Shown: positions 35,395 through 44,357 of the stretch, piece by piece
How the letters are laid out: each line of letters starts with the position of its first letter
How positions within the stretch are numbered: position 1 is the stretch's first letter
NCBI RefSeq assembly: GCF_000691525.1
Contig: NZ_JMDW01000013.1
Span: 148,581-212,580 of the forward strand
Length of the DNA stretch: 64,000 bases
Origin: Mycolicibacterium neoaurum ATCC 25795
GTDB lineage: Bacteria; Actinomycetota; Actinomycetes; Mycobacteriales; Mycobacteriaceae
Direction: 5' to 3'
Translations under genes and position numbers: made by a program
Notes under the pieces: generated by a model
The model's input: the letters and a program-made list of their open reading frames with translations, nothing else
Database searches by the model: none
What the model was told of the DNA's origin: nothing

Positions 35395-36996
35395 ATGACG
35401 CGAGCCCACACCGACCTGCTGCCCCCGATGAAGTGGAACGCCTGGGGAGATCCGCGGGCCGCCAAGCCGCTGTCCGACGGTATTCGTGGTCTGCTCAAGC
35501 AGGCCCTTGGCATAGACGGACCAGCCGATCCGGAACTGGCAGCCGATGACGTGCGACTGCGGCCGTCGGCGCTGCGCGATGCCGACCGCGACGCCCTGCA
35601 GGCCGTCCTCGGTGCCGAGCACGTCCGCACCGATCACCAGAGCCGACTGTTGCGCGCCGGCGGCAAGTCGACACCGGATCTGCTGCGCCGCAAGAGCACC
35701 GGCGAACAAGATGCGCCCGATGCCGTGCTGCTCCCCGCCGACGAGGCCGCGGTGATCGAGGTGCTCAAGGTATGCAGCGAGCGGGGCATCGCCGTCGTTC
35801 CCTTCGGCGGCGGCACCAGCGTGGTCGGCGGGCTCGATCCTGATCGCGGTGAGTTCGCCGCCGTGGTGTCGGTGGACCTGCGCCGACTCGATGCGCTACA
35901 CCATCTCGACCCGATCTCCGGGGAGGCCGAGCTCGGTGCCGGCGTCACCGGCCCGCAAGCCGAGGAACTGCTTGGTGCGCAGGGGTTCTCACTCGGACAC
36001 TTCCCGCAGAGCTTCCAGTTCGCCACCATCGGCGGCTTCGCCGCCACCCGCTCCTCCGGTCAGGACTCCGCAGGTTATGGCCGATTCGACGATATGGTGC
36101 GCGGTCTGACCGTGGCCACCCCCGCCGGTGTGCTCGACCTCGGCCGCGCCCCTGCCTCGGCGGCAGGCCCCGACCTGCGGCAGCTGATCGTCGGTTCGGA
36201 GGGCGTCTTCGGCATCATCACCCGGGTCCGGGTTCGGGTACATCCGGTCCCTGAGACCACCCGTTACGAGGCGTGGTCATTCCCCGACTTCGGCACCGGC
36301 GCCGCGGCGCTGCGCGCGGTGGTGCAGACCGGCACCGGGCCGACGGTCATCCGCCTGTCCGACGAGGCCGAGACCGGCGTCAACCTGGCGACCACCGAGA
36401 GCATCGGTGAGCAGACCATCACCGGTGGCTGTCTGGCCATCACCGCGTTCGAGGGGTCCGCGGCGCACACCGAGAGCCGCCACGCCGAAACCGCCGCCGT
36501 CCTGCGGGCTCACGGTGGTACTTCGCTCGGCGACGGCGCAGCCCGAGCCTGGGAACACGGTCGGTTCAATGCCCCGTATCTGCGCGATTCCCTGCTGTCG
36601 GCCGGTGCGCTGTGCGAGACGCTGGAAACCGCGACCAACTGGTCGAATATCGCCGCGCTCAAGGACGCGGTCACCGAGGCGCTCACCGATTCACTGGGCC
36701 AGGCGCTGGTGATGTGCCATATTTCGCATGTGTACCCCACCGGCGCGTCGCTGTACTTCACGGTGGTCGCCGCCCAGCAGGGCGACCCGATCGAGCAGTG
36801 GCGGCGCGCCAAGATCGCCGCCTCCGAGGCGATGGTGCGCACCGCGGCGACCATCACCCATCATCACGCCGTGGGCGCCGATCACCGGCCGTGGATGCGG
36901 GCCGAGGTGGGCGACCTCGGCATCGACATCCTGCGGGCGGTCAAGTCGGTCCTCGACCCGGTCGGAATCATGAACCCGGGCAAGCTGATCCCGTGA
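35395..36996 (+). CDS. FAD-binding oxidase, alkyl-DHAP synthase-like (Rv2251-like)
   Basis: A 533-residue vanillyl-alcohol-oxidase family flavoprotein. The FAD PCMH domain (about 105-285) has VVPFGGGTSVVGG and ATIGGFAATRSSGQDSAGYG; the C-terminal half has THHHAVGADHRPW and ends DPVGIMNPGKLIP. Closest named family is alkyldihydroxyacetonephosphate synthase, which makes ether lipids; whether mycobacteria use it so is unsettled. The next gene, a diacylglycerol kinase, overlaps it (GTGA), which supports a lipid role. Confidence 0.9.
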   Translation: MTRAHTDLLPPMKWNAWGDPRAAKPLSDGIRGLLKQALGIDGPADPELAADDVRLRPSALRDADRDALQAVLGAEHVRTDHQSRLLRAGGKSTPDLLRRKSTGEQDAPDAVLLPADEAAVIEVLKVCSERGIAVVPFGGGTSVVGGLDPDRGEFAAVVSVDLRRLDALHHLDPISGEAELGAGVTGPQAEELLGAQGFSLGHFPQSFQFATIGGFAATRSSGQDSAGYGRFDDMVRGLTVATPAGVLDLGRAPASAAGPDLRQLIVGSEGVFGIITRVRVRVHPVPETTRYEAWSFPDFGTGAAALRAVVQTGTGPTVIRLSDEAETGVNLATTESIGEQTITGGCLAITAFEGSAAHTESRHAETAAVLRAHGGTSLGDGAARAWEHGRFNAPYLRDSLLSAGALCETLETATNWSNIAALKDAVTEALTDSLGQALVMCHISHVYPTGASLYFTVVAAQQGDPIEQWRRAKIAASEAMVRTAATITHHHAVGADHRPWMRAEVGDLGIDILRAVKSVLDPVGIMNPGKLIP

Positions 36997-37883
36997 TCAA
37001 GCGGGTCACCGTCCTGACCAACCCGGCGTCGGGACACGGCAGCGCACCGCATGCCGCCGAACGCGCCGTCGCACAGTTGCACCGCCGCGGGGTCGACGTG
37101 GTGGCCGTCGCGGGCCGCGATCCCGCTCATGCCCGACAGCTCGTCGAGGGTGCCCTTGAGCGTGGGATGGACGCGCTGGTCGTGGTCGGCGGTGACGGGA
37201 TCATCTCGCTGGCATTGCAGGTTCTCGCCACCACGGGTATCCCGCTGGGCATCATCCCGGCCGGCACCGGTAACGACCATGCGCGCGAGTTCGGTATTCC
37301 GACAAAGGATCCCGAGACCGCGGCGGATATCGTCGTCGACGGGCGGGCGGCGACGGTGGATCTGGGACGCATCGTCGGCGCCGACGGAACTCAGCGCTGG
37401 TTCGGTACCGTCATGGCCGCCGGTTTCGACTCGCTGGTGACCGACAGGACCAACCGGATGCGATGGCCGCACGGGCGGATGCGATACAACTTGGCGATGG
37501 TCGCGGAGATCTCCGCACTCCGACTGCTGCCGTTCCGGCTGACCTTCGACGGTGTCGAGGAGCAGACCGACCTGACGCTGGCGGCCTTCGGCAACACCCG
37601 CAGCTACGGCGGCGGTATGCGGATCTGTCCTGGCGCCGACCCGACCGACGGGCTGCTCGACGTCACCATGGTCGCGTCGGCATCCCGAACGCGGCTCATC
37701 CGCTTGTTCCCCACGGTCTTTCGAGGCACCCATGTCGATCTCGACGAGGTGCAGACCCGGCGGGCCCGGGTGATCACGGTCGACTGCCCGGCAATCAACG
37801 CCTATGCCGACGGGGAGTTCGTCTGCCCGTTGCCCGTCGAGGTGTCCGCGGTGCCGGGTGCGCTGACGGTGCTGCGCCCCTGA
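36993..37883 (+). CDS. Diacylglycerol kinase family protein (Rv2252-like)
   Basis: A 296-residue lipid kinase of the DAGK_cat family. TNPASGHGSA near the N-terminus, nucleotide motif LVVVGGDGIISL near residue 65, then GIIPAGTGNDHAREFGIP. The C-terminal beta-sandwich includes RICPGADPTDGLLDV. The M. tuberculosis homologue phosphorylates diacylglycerol to phosphatidic acid in a pathway to phosphatidylinositol mannosides. GTG at 36993 overlaps the flavoprotein stop. Confidence 0.93.
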   Translation: MIKRVTVLTNPASGHGSAPHAAERAVAQLHRRGVDVVAVAGRDPAHARQLVEGALERGMDALVVVGGDGIISLALQVLATTGIPLGIIPAGTGNDHAREFGIPTKDPETAADIVVDGRAATVDLGRIVGADGTQRWFGTVMAAGFDSLVTDRTNRMRWPHGRMRYNLAMVAEISALRLLPFRLTFDGVEEQTDLTLAAFGNTRSYGGGMRICPGADPTDGLLDVTMVASASRTRLIRLFPTVFRGTHVDLDEVQTRRARVITVDCPAINAYADGEFVCPLPVEVSAVPGALTVLRP

Positions 37884-37909
37884 CCCGGAAGGCCCCTCAG
37901 ATCAGGCGA

Positions 37910-38230
37910 TCAGCACTCGCCGTGTTCGTTCACCGACACCCGCGGGACCGTGTGCGGGGCGATCTCGCTTCCCGGATCGGGCGACTGGGAGCAGACATCC
38001 CACATCGCCGGCGCCACGATCTTCCATGACGCGACCTGCTTATTGACATACTTGAGGGTGGGCCCGTTGCCGCCGACCGCCTCGGTGTACAGAGCCTGAG
38101 CCTTCTCCAGGTTCATACCCTGCAGTGAGGGCATGGTCCAGGTGGGTTCTGCTGCCGCAGTGGGCATTCCGGCAGCGGACAGAACAACCAGTGCGGCACC
38201 GGCCGCGGCGAACGCTGTCTTCGACTTCAT
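37910..38230 (-). CDS. Small secreted PASTA-like protein
   Basis: A 106-residue exported protein. Signal peptide about 1-28 (MKSKTAFAAAGAALVVLSAA). The mature part resembles one PASTA domain: MPSLQGMNLEKAQALYTEAV, then VCSQSPDPGSEIAP and VPRVSVNEHGEC. Two cysteines, one C-terminal. PASTA-like domains bind cell-wall material in some proteins, which is only suggestive here. TAACCT (complement 38238-38243) is 7 nt from the ATG at 38230, which supports this start over ATG 38251. Confidence 0.85.
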   Translation of the reverse strand: MKSKTAFAAAGAALVVLSAAGMPTAAAEPTWTMPSLQGMNLEKAQALYTEAVGGNGPTLKYVNKQVASWKIVAPAMWDVCSQSPDPGSEIAPHTVPRVSVNEHGEC

Positions 38231-38237
38231 AGCGCGA

Positions 38238-38243
38238 AGGTTA
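38238..38243 (-). promoter_or_regulatory. Leaderless -10 element of the PASTA-like gene
   Basis: TAACCT, 7 nt before ATG 38230. Confidence 0.5.
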
Positions 38244-38352
38244 GCCAGCATTTCTGTAAGGAAGCTGGATCCCAGGCGTGACTCTCCTGTAAGCCGTGAA
38301 AACCGTTTCCGGGCAACCCAAATCGACCGAAAAACAGACTTCCTGGTGTGAC

Positions 38353-38865
38353 TCAGCCCACTCCGCGATTGAGCCAGGTGACCTCGCCGGTGTCGCCGCC
38401 ACCGCGATAGGGCTCCAACGACTCGTCCCACGCGGTGCCCAGGACGGAATCCAGATCGGCAGCCAGCGCATCGGCACCGGAGGCCATCAGGGCGCGCAAT
38501 CGCTGTTCGCCGACCATCACGTCACCGTTGGCGCTCATCGCCCCACTCCACAACCCGAGCTGCGGGGTGTGGCACCAGCGGTGCCCGTCGACGCCCTCAC
38601 TGGGGTCCTCGGTGACCTCGAAGCGCAGCACCGACCAGGATCGCAGCGCGTTCGCCAACTGAGCACCGGTACCCACCGGGCCCACCCAGTTGGTGACGGC
38701 ACGCAGCTGCCCGGGCATGGCAGGTTGGGGCGTCCACTTGAGGTTCGCCCGCGCCGACAGGGTCGACGAAAGAGCCCACTCCACATGTGGGCATACCGCC
38801 GCGGGCGAGGCGTGAACGTAAACCACGCCAGTTGTCGCCTCGGCGAACTGGTTCGACGCACGCAT
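38353..38865 (-). CDS. DUF3145 family protein
   Basis: A 170-residue protein of the actinobacterial DUF3145 family, recognised across its length: MRASNQFAEATTGVVYVHAS, then PAAVCPHVEWALSSTL, QLRAVTNWVGPVGTGA, LRFEVTEDPS and LGLWSGAMSANGDVMVGE. Function unknown. AAGGAG stands 7 nt before the ATG, one of the few strong ribosome-binding sites in the region. The 110-bp gap to the next gene shows no other feature. Confidence 0.95.
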   Translation of the reverse strand: MRASNQFAEATTGVVYVHASPAAVCPHVEWALSSTLSARANLKWTPQPAMPGQLRAVTNWVGPVGTGAQLANALRSWSVLRFEVTEDPSEGVDGHRWCHTPQLGLWSGAMSANGDVMVGEQRLRALMASGADALAADLDSVLGTAWDESLEPYRGGGDTGEVTWLNRGVG

Positions 38866-38975
38866 ACTTTTGCTCCTTCGGCTCCACGAGGGACGTCTTC
38901 CCCAACGACCTGGCGTTACCGAAATGTGCAGTTGTTTCGTGCGTGTCTATTGTGCCTTGTGAGACGCGTGTTGCG

Positions 38976-39833
38976 CTAGTGTGCGCCGAATTCTCTCAGG
39001 ACTCCATCAGAGATCGCCGGCCACAGCTCGTACGCCCAGTCCCCGAAGTCGCGGTCGGCGAGCACCACCAGAGCCAGCTCGGCGATCGGATCGACCCACA
39101 GAAACGTCCCTGACTGGCCGAAATGCCCGAACGTCGACGGCGAGTTCGCGGCGCCGGTCCAGTGCGGCGACTTGTGCGAGCGCAGCTCGAATCCCAGCCC
39201 CCAGTCGTTGGGCCGTTGCGAGCCGAACCCGGGCAGCACACCGTTGAGCCCGGGAAACTGCACCGTCGTCGCTTCGGCGTGCAGTTCCGGCGTCACGAGC
39301 ACCGGCCGCAGCAGATCACCGGCGAAGCGCACCAGATCGTCTACGCAGGACTGGCCACCGTGCCCAGCGGCGTCCGCCCCGCCGGCCAGGGATGATCCCG
39401 TCATGCCCAGCGGTTCGAACACCGCCTCGCGCAGGTAATCGGAGAACTCGATCTCGGTCGCGTCCTGCAGCGCGTTGGCCAGCAGAGCGAACCCGTAGTT
39501 GGAATAGACCCGCCGGGTGCCGGGCGCGGCCAGTTGATCCGGGCCCTGCATGCTCACCCCCGAGGTGTGCGCCAGCAGGTGTCGCACCGTCGCACCGGGT
39601 GGACCGGCGGGGGTATCCAGATCGAAGGCGCCCTCTTCGACGGCAACCTGTGCGGCGCGGGCCACCAGCGGCTTGGTCACCGAGGCCAACCGGAAGCGAT
39701 GAGCGGTGTCCCCACGGTCGGCGAGCACGCCATCTGGGCCGACCACCGCGGCAGCGACCGTCGACACCGGCCAATCGTCGAGAAGTTCGAGCGCACCCAC
39801 CCGCAGGATGCTACCGACGCCGAAACTGGACAC
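38976..39833 (-). CDS. Serine hydrolase, beta-lactamase/class C PBP family
   Basis: A 285-residue serine hydrolase (Rv2257c position). SxxK motif SVTK in RLASVTKPLVARAA, YxN motif in RVYSNYGFALLANA, and a HxG-like FGHFGQSGTF. No signal peptide is seen, so it is probably cytosolic. Related proteins are esterases or peptidases more than true beta-lactamases. Start GTG 39833; later starts are possible. It is divergent from mscR with a 40-bp gap. Confidence 0.88.
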   Translation of the reverse strand: MSSFGVGSILRVGALELLDDWPVSTVAAAVVGPDGVLADRGDTAHRFRLASVTKPLVARAAQVAVEEGAFDLDTPAGPPGATVRHLLAHTSGVSMQGPDQLAAPGTRRVYSNYGFALLANALQDATEIEFSDYLREAVFEPLGMTGSSLAGGADAAGHGGQSCVDDLVRFAGDLLRPVLVTPELHAEATTVQFPGLNGVLPGFGSQRPNDWGLGFELRSHKSPHWTGAANSPSTFGHFGQSGTFLWVDPIAELALVVLADRDFGDWAYELWPAISDGVLREFGAH

Positions 39834-39861
39834 CTGTCCGGCGAGGGTGGGTGCCGCGTAT

Positions 39862-39867
39862 TAGGTT
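39862..39867 (+). promoter_or_regulatory. Leaderless -10 element of mscR
   Basis: TAGGTT, 6 nt before ATG 39874. Confidence 0.55.
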
Positions 39868-39873
39868 ATAGGC

Positions 39874-40959
39874 ATGAGTCAGACAGTGCGCGGTGTGATT
39901 TCCCGGTCCAAAGGTCAGCCCGTCGAGTTGGTCGACATCGTCATCCCCGATCCCGGTCCCGGCGAGGTCGTGGTCGCGATCCAGGCCTGCGGTGTCTGCC
40001 ATACCGATCTGACCTACCGCGAGGGCGGGATCAACGATGACTACCCGTTCCTGCTCGGCCACGAGGCCGCCGGGATCGTCGAAAGCATCGGTGCGGGTGT
40101 CACCCATGTCGAGGTCGGCGATTTCGTGATCCTGAACTGGCGGGCGGTCTGCGGTGAGTGCCGCGCCTGCAAGCGTGGCCGCCCGCACCTGTGTTTCGAC
40201 ACCTTCAACGCCACCCAGAAGATGACGCTGACCGACGGCACCGAGCTGTCCCCCGCCCTGGGCATCGGCGCCTTCGCCGATAAGACCCTGGTGCACCAGG
40301 GCCAGTGCACCAAGGTCGATTCCACCGCCGACCCGGCCGTGGCCGGCCTGCTGGGCTGCGGCGTGATGGCCGGTATCGGCGCCGCGATCAACACCGGTGC
40401 GATCAACCGCGACGACACCGTGGCCGTCATCGGCTGCGGCGGCGTGGGTGATGCCGCCATTGCCGGCGCCGCCCTGGTCGGTGCGCGACGGATCATTGCC
40501 GTCGACGTCGACGACCGCAAGCTGCACACCGCCCGCGAGTTCGGCGCCACCCACACCATCAATGCCAAAGATCTCGATGCCGTGGACACGATCCAGGACC
40601 TCACCGACGGGTTCGGCGCCGATGTCGTCATCGACGCCGTCGGCCGCCCCGAAACCTGGAAGCAGGCCTTCTACGCTCGCGACCTGGCAGGCACCGTGGT
40701 CCTGGTGGGCGTGCCGACCCCGGACATGAAGTTGGAGATGCCGCTGGTCGACTTCTTCTCCCGCGGCGGGTCGCTGAAGTCGAGCTGGTACGGCGACTGC
40801 TTGCCCGAGCGCGATTTCCCCACCCTGATCAGCCTGTACCTGCAGGGCCGCCTGCCGGTAGAAAAGTTCGTGTCCGAACGCATCGGCCTCGATCAGGTCG
40901 AAGACGCCTTCCACAAGATGCATGCCGGTGAGGTGCTGCGCTCGGTGGTGGTCTTCTGA
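39874..40959 (+). CDS. mscR: S-nitrosomycothiol reductase / mycothiol-dependent formaldehyde dehydrogenase
   Basis: A 361-residue zinc-dependent class III-type alcohol dehydrogenase (Rv2259). Catalytic zinc ligands lie in ACGVCHTDL and GHEAAG; structural zinc cysteines in VCGECRACKRGRPHLC; NAD motif VIGCGGVGDAAIAG. It oxidises S-hydroxymethyl-mycothiol or reduces S-nitrosomycothiol. The downstream MBL-fold gene overlaps by 1 nt (TGATG), which fits a coupled detoxification pathway. Confidence 0.93.
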   Translation: MSQTVRGVISRSKGQPVELVDIVIPDPGPGEVVVAIQACGVCHTDLTYREGGINDDYPFLLGHEAAGIVESIGAGVTHVEVGDFVILNWRAVCGECRACKRGRPHLCFDTFNATQKMTLTDGTELSPALGIGAFADKTLVHQGQCTKVDSTADPAVAGLLGCGVMAGIGAAINTGAINRDDTVAVIGCGGVGDAAIAGAALVGARRIIAVDVDDRKLHTAREFGATHTINAKDLDAVDTIQDLTDGFGADVVIDAVGRPETWKQAFYARDLAGTVVLVGVPTPDMKLEMPLVDFFSRGGSLKSSWYGDCLPERDFPTLISLYLQGRLPVEKFVSERIGLDQVEDAFHKMHAGEVLRSVVVF

Positions 40960-41582
40960 TGGGCAGCGTAGAGCGGGTGGTCACCAGCGGCACCTTCGAA
41001 CTCGACGGCGGCAGTTGGGATGTCGACAACAACATCTGGATCGTCGGCGACGATAAAGACGTCATCGTCTTCGACGCCGCCCACACCGCCGACCCGATCA
41101 TCGACGCGGTCGCCGGACGCAATGTCGTCGCGGTGGTGTGCACCCACGGCCACAACGACCACATCACCGTCGCGCCGGAACTGGCCGAGGCCCTCGATGC
41201 CCCGGTGTTCCTGCACCCGGCCGATGAAATGCTGTGGCGCGCCGTGCACCCCGAGGCGGCGTTCCGCACCGTCGACGACGGCCTGGTGCTGACCGCCGGT
41301 GGGATCGAACTGCACGCCCTGCACACACCAGGGCACTCCCCGGGATCGGTGTGCTGGTCGGCACCGGCACTGAACGCCGTCGTCTCCGGCGACACCCTGT
41401 TCCAGGGCGGCCCGGGCGCCACCGGGCGGTCCTATTCGGACTTCCCGACCATCCTGAAATCGATTTCCTCGCGGTTGGGCACCCTGCCCGACGAGACCGT
41501 CGTATACACCGGCCATGGTGACACCACCACCATCGGGGGTGAGCTCGTGAACTATGACGAGTGGGTCAAGCGCGGCCACTAG
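40959..41582 (+). CDS. Metallo-beta-lactamase-fold hydrolase, probable S-formylmycothiol hydrolase
   Basis: A 207-residue MBL-fold protein. Metal ligands THGHNDH (HxHxDH), HTPGHSPGS and SGDTLF, and a final His in YTGHGD. Glyoxalase-II-like size. Coupled to mscR, so hydrolysis of the S-formyl-mycothiol made by MscR is the natural role; this is inference from context, with persulfide or hydroxyacyl-thiol hydrolysis as alternatives. Confidence 0.9.
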   Translation: MGSVERVVTSGTFELDGGSWDVDNNIWIVGDDKDVIVFDAAHTADPIIDAVAGRNVVAVVCTHGHNDHITVAPELAEALDAPVFLHPADEMLWRAVHPEAAFRTVDDGLVLTAGGIELHALHTPGHSPGSVCWSAPALNAVVSGDTLFQGGPGATGRSYSDFPTILKSISSRLGTLPDETVVYTGHGDTTTIGGELVNYDEWVKRGH

Positions 41583-41747
41583 GGCCCCGGCGACCCACCG
41601 GACGGCGTTTGCGGGCGGACGAATTTTTGTTTGCTGAGATTGCACGTCCATGCGACATTTCGCCAAATTGACGCGCATTTTCCCAGGTGCCGAGTTGCTA
41701 AAACTGCAGTAGCTGAATTGTTGTCCGCAGCAGGTGTTCGGCGGGGT

Positions 41748-41753
41748 TAAAGT
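41748..41753 (+). promoter_or_regulatory. Leaderless -10 element of the glycosidase-like lipoprotein
   Basis: TAAAGT, 6 nt before ATG 41760. The rest of the 177-bp gap is AT-richer than its surroundings with no other clear signal. Confidence 0.55.
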
Positions 41754-41759
41754 CAGCTC

Positions 41760-42899
41760 ATGGCTCGCCCGTGGTTGCGTACCCTCACGGCGTGTATCAC
41801 CGTGGCGCTGACTGCTGCGTGCTCGGTCCAGTCACCCCAAGGGTCGATCCCCACCAGCTCGGGTGCACCCCAACCATTGGCCGCCACGACGTCGACGACG
41901 GCCACCCTCGGCGTCGAGGGAACCGCGCTCACCCTCGACGGAAAGCCGTGGTGGCCGATCGGCCTGAACGCCTATCAGCTGGGCACCGACTGGTCCATCA
42001 ACGCCGGCTGCGGTGCGCAGGTCGACCTCGACACCTATTTCAGCCGGCTCCCGCCGCACTCGCTCACCCGGTTCAACGCCTTCTCCAGCCTGGCCGTCAA
42101 CAAGTACACCGGGATGCTCGACTTCACCGCGCTGGACGCCGTCGTGCGTGCCGCCGAGCGGCACGGTCAGATGCTGATCGCGGTGCTCTCCAGCAACGAG
42201 GGCAGCTGCGAGGACGACACGTTCAAGGAATACGGCTGGTACACCGATGGCTGGACCACCAACCGGTCACCGGGCACGACGCTGACCTTCGCGCAGTGGC
42301 TGGACACCGCAGTGAAGCGGTGGGCGTCCTCACCCGCGGTGGCCGGCTGGACCGCCGTCGGCGAGCCGGAACCGTCGTTGTGCACCGACGACGGGTGCAC
42401 CTGGCAGGCACGGTCCTGCCCGTCCGATGCCGCACAGGTGCTGCGCCAGTTCTACGACGCGACCGGTGCGCGCATCCACGAACTCGACCCGGGCACCACC
42501 GTGTTCAGCGGGCACGCCGGCGGTGGCCAATGCGGGTCGGCCGGCGACTCGTTCGAATACGTGAGCGCCTCACCCGGGATCGACGTCCTGGAGTACCACT
42601 TCTACGAGTCGACCGACTCGCTGCCCGGCAACGAGTACGACGGGCTGGCCCGCCGGGTCCAGCAGGCCCGGGCGCTCGACAAGCCTTTGGTGATCACCGA
42701 GGTCGGCATGGAAGCCGGATCGTGCGGTTCGGTCGGCGATCGTGAGCAGGTCCTGCGGGAGGCATTCGGCGAGATGCGCGATCAGGGCGCCGCCGGGGTG
42801 ATGTTCTGGTCCTATGTCCCCGACCCGCGGCCCGGCCAGTGCACGCTGGACATCGGGCCCAGCGATCCGCTGATGCGGCTCGTCGGCACCACCACGTAG
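41760..42899 (+). CDS. Glycoside hydrolase family 5-like lipoprotein
   Basis: A 379-residue exported protein with lipobox LTAACS (Cys at 21), a Ser/Thr/Pro linker and a TIM-barrel of the cellulase/mannanase (clan A) type from about residue 50: LDGKPWWPIGLNAY start, candidate acid/base Glu in WTAVGEPEPS, and nucleophile Glu in LVITEVGMEAG. The residue before the acid/base Glu is Gly where clan A has Asn. Several Cys pairs suggest disulfides. Substrate unknown; arabinogalactan or other envelope glycans are possible. It is monocistronic. Confidence 0.8.
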   Translation: MARPWLRTLTACITVALTAACSVQSPQGSIPTSSGAPQPLAATTSTTATLGVEGTALTLDGKPWWPIGLNAYQLGTDWSINAGCGAQVDLDTYFSRLPPHSLTRFNAFSSLAVNKYTGMLDFTALDAVVRAAERHGQMLIAVLSSNEGSCEDDTFKEYGWYTDGWTTNRSPGTTLTFAQWLDTAVKRWASSPAVAGWTAVGEPEPSLCTDDGCTWQARSCPSDAAQVLRQFYDATGARIHELDPGTTVFSGHAGGGQCGSAGDSFEYVSASPGIDVLEYHFYESTDSLPGNEYDGLARRVQQARALDKPLVITEVGMEAGSCGSVGDREQVLREAFGEMRDQGAAGVMFWSYVPDPRPGQCTLDIGPSDPLMRLVGTTT

Positions 42900-42995
42900 G
42901 CCGATTACCCAGCCCACACCGCCTAGGCCCGGCGTTTGCGATCAGGCTGAGCCTGTCGCTTTCTGTCCCGCGCCGCGGCACCGATAGTGGTTGCC

Positions 42996-44357
42996 ATGAC
43001 GACTTCGAACGGACGCTCCGCGGCCATCATCGGTGCCGGCCAGACCGGTGTGACGGCCGCACTCGGACTGCTGGACAACGGATTCGACGTCACCCTCTAC
43101 AGCGATCGAGACCAGCACGCCTTGCGCAACGATGTGCCCGCCACCGGAACCGCGCTGATCTTCGGCAAGGCCCAGCAGGCCGAGGAAAGCCTGGGACTGA
43201 ACACCTATCTGGCCACCGCGCCCACCTCGACCGGACAGAGCGTCCGCGTCGTCGCCGACGGTGCCGAGGCGATCGCGTTCGACGGTTGGTTCGACGGTGC
43301 CCGCGGTGTAGCGGTCGATACCCGACTCAAGGCCGACGACCGGCTGACCCTCTTCGGCCGCCGCGGAGGCCACTTCGTGGTCGAGTCGGTGGACCCGCAA
43401 CGACTCGACACCATCGCAGCCCGCGCCGACCTCACGTTGGTCGCCACCGGCCGCGGCGGGCTCTCGGCGCTCTTTCCCGTCGACAGCACCCGCACCCCCT
43501 ACGACAGGCCGCAGCGCTCGCTGCTGGCGTTCTCGGTCACCGGGCTGGGGCATGGTCCCGACGTCTTCGCCCACCGGGGTTCGGGCGGCGGCAGCCACCA
43601 TGCGTTCACCGTCGTGGCCGGGCAGGGCGAATCGTTCTGGGGCCCCTATCTGCACAAGGACGCGGGCCCGAGCTGGGCCTTCCTGGGCTGGGCGCATCCC
43701 GGCAGCGACTGGGATCGGCGCTTTGCCACCGTGACCGATGCGGTATCGGCGCTGCGGATCGCCACGGGATTGCATCACGATTACATCGACTGGGACCTAC
43801 CGGAGGTCAGCCGGCTTCGGGTGATCGACGAGGATCCGCACTCGTGGCTGACCGGGGCGGTAACCCAGGTGGTCCGGAAGGCGGTGGGCAGCACGGCCTC
43901 CGGCCATCCCGTGTTGGCCCTCGGTGACACCGCGATCTCCTATGACCCGATTGCCGGGCAGGGCGCCCAGGGCGGCCTCATCCAGACCGCCGATCTGGTG
44001 CGCAGGGCCGCATCCCATGACGGCCCGTTCGACACCGATTGGCTGACAACATCATTCGAGGATTTCTACCACCACCGCGGCCGCGCCGCCCAGCGCGTCA
44101 CCCAGTTGTTCCTGTCCGACCCCGCCTTCGCCGACTACGGCAGCCTGTTCTTCGCCGCCGCGAGCGCCAGCCCGCGCTTCGCCGGGAAGCTGGTCAGCCT
44201 GCTCGACGACCCGACACCCTTCGAATCGGTGACCTCCGAGGACGGGGCCAAGGCGCTCATCACCGAGTTCGCCGGTGAACCCGCCGACGAGGTGGTCGCC
44301 CGGTTCCGGCCTGCGGGTCGGTTCGAGCGATCGCAGCTGCTGCAATCAGCCGCCTAG
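42996..44357 (+). CDS. Styrene/indole monooxygenase-like flavoprotein
   Basis: A 453-residue group E flavoprotein monooxygenase of the StyA kind. FAD motif IIGAGQTGVTAALGLL at the N-terminus, FGRRGGHFVVESV, and LGDTAISYDPIAGQGAQGG where the FAD phosphate-binding GD motif lies. StyA enzymes epoxidise styrene or indole and need a separate flavin reductase (StyB), which is not nearby. ATG 42996 has GATAGT 7 nt upstream; ATG 44 bp earlier frames are not used. Its end overlaps the convergent SHOCT gene by 12 bp. Confidence 0.87.
   Translation: MTTSNGRSAAIIGAGQTGVTAALGLLDNGFDVTLYSDRDQHALRNDVPATGTALIFGKAQQAEESLGLNTYLATAPTSTGQSVRVVADGAEAIAFDGWFDGARGVAVDTRLKADDRLTLFGRRGGHFVVESVDPQRLDTIAARADLTLVATGRGGLSALFPVDSTRTPYDRPQRSLLAFSVTGLGHGPDVFAHRGSGGGSHHAFTVVAGQGESFWGPYLHKDAGPSWAFLGWAHPGSDWDRRFATVTDAVSALRIATGLHHDYIDWDLPEVSRLRVIDEDPHSWLTGAVTQVVRKAVGSTASGHPVLALGDTAISYDPIAGQGAQGGLIQTADLVRRAASHDGPFDTDWLTTSFEDFYHHRGRAAQRVTQLFLSDPAFADYGSLFFAAASASPRFAGKLVSLLDDPTPFESVTSEDGAKALITEFAGEPADEVVARFRPAGRFERSQLLQSAA

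Noticed and set aside
38976..39833. A true class C beta-lactamase resistance gene
   Set aside because: It has SxxK and YxN but no signal peptide, and its position matches a core mycobacterial gene; a general serine hydrolase is the safer call.
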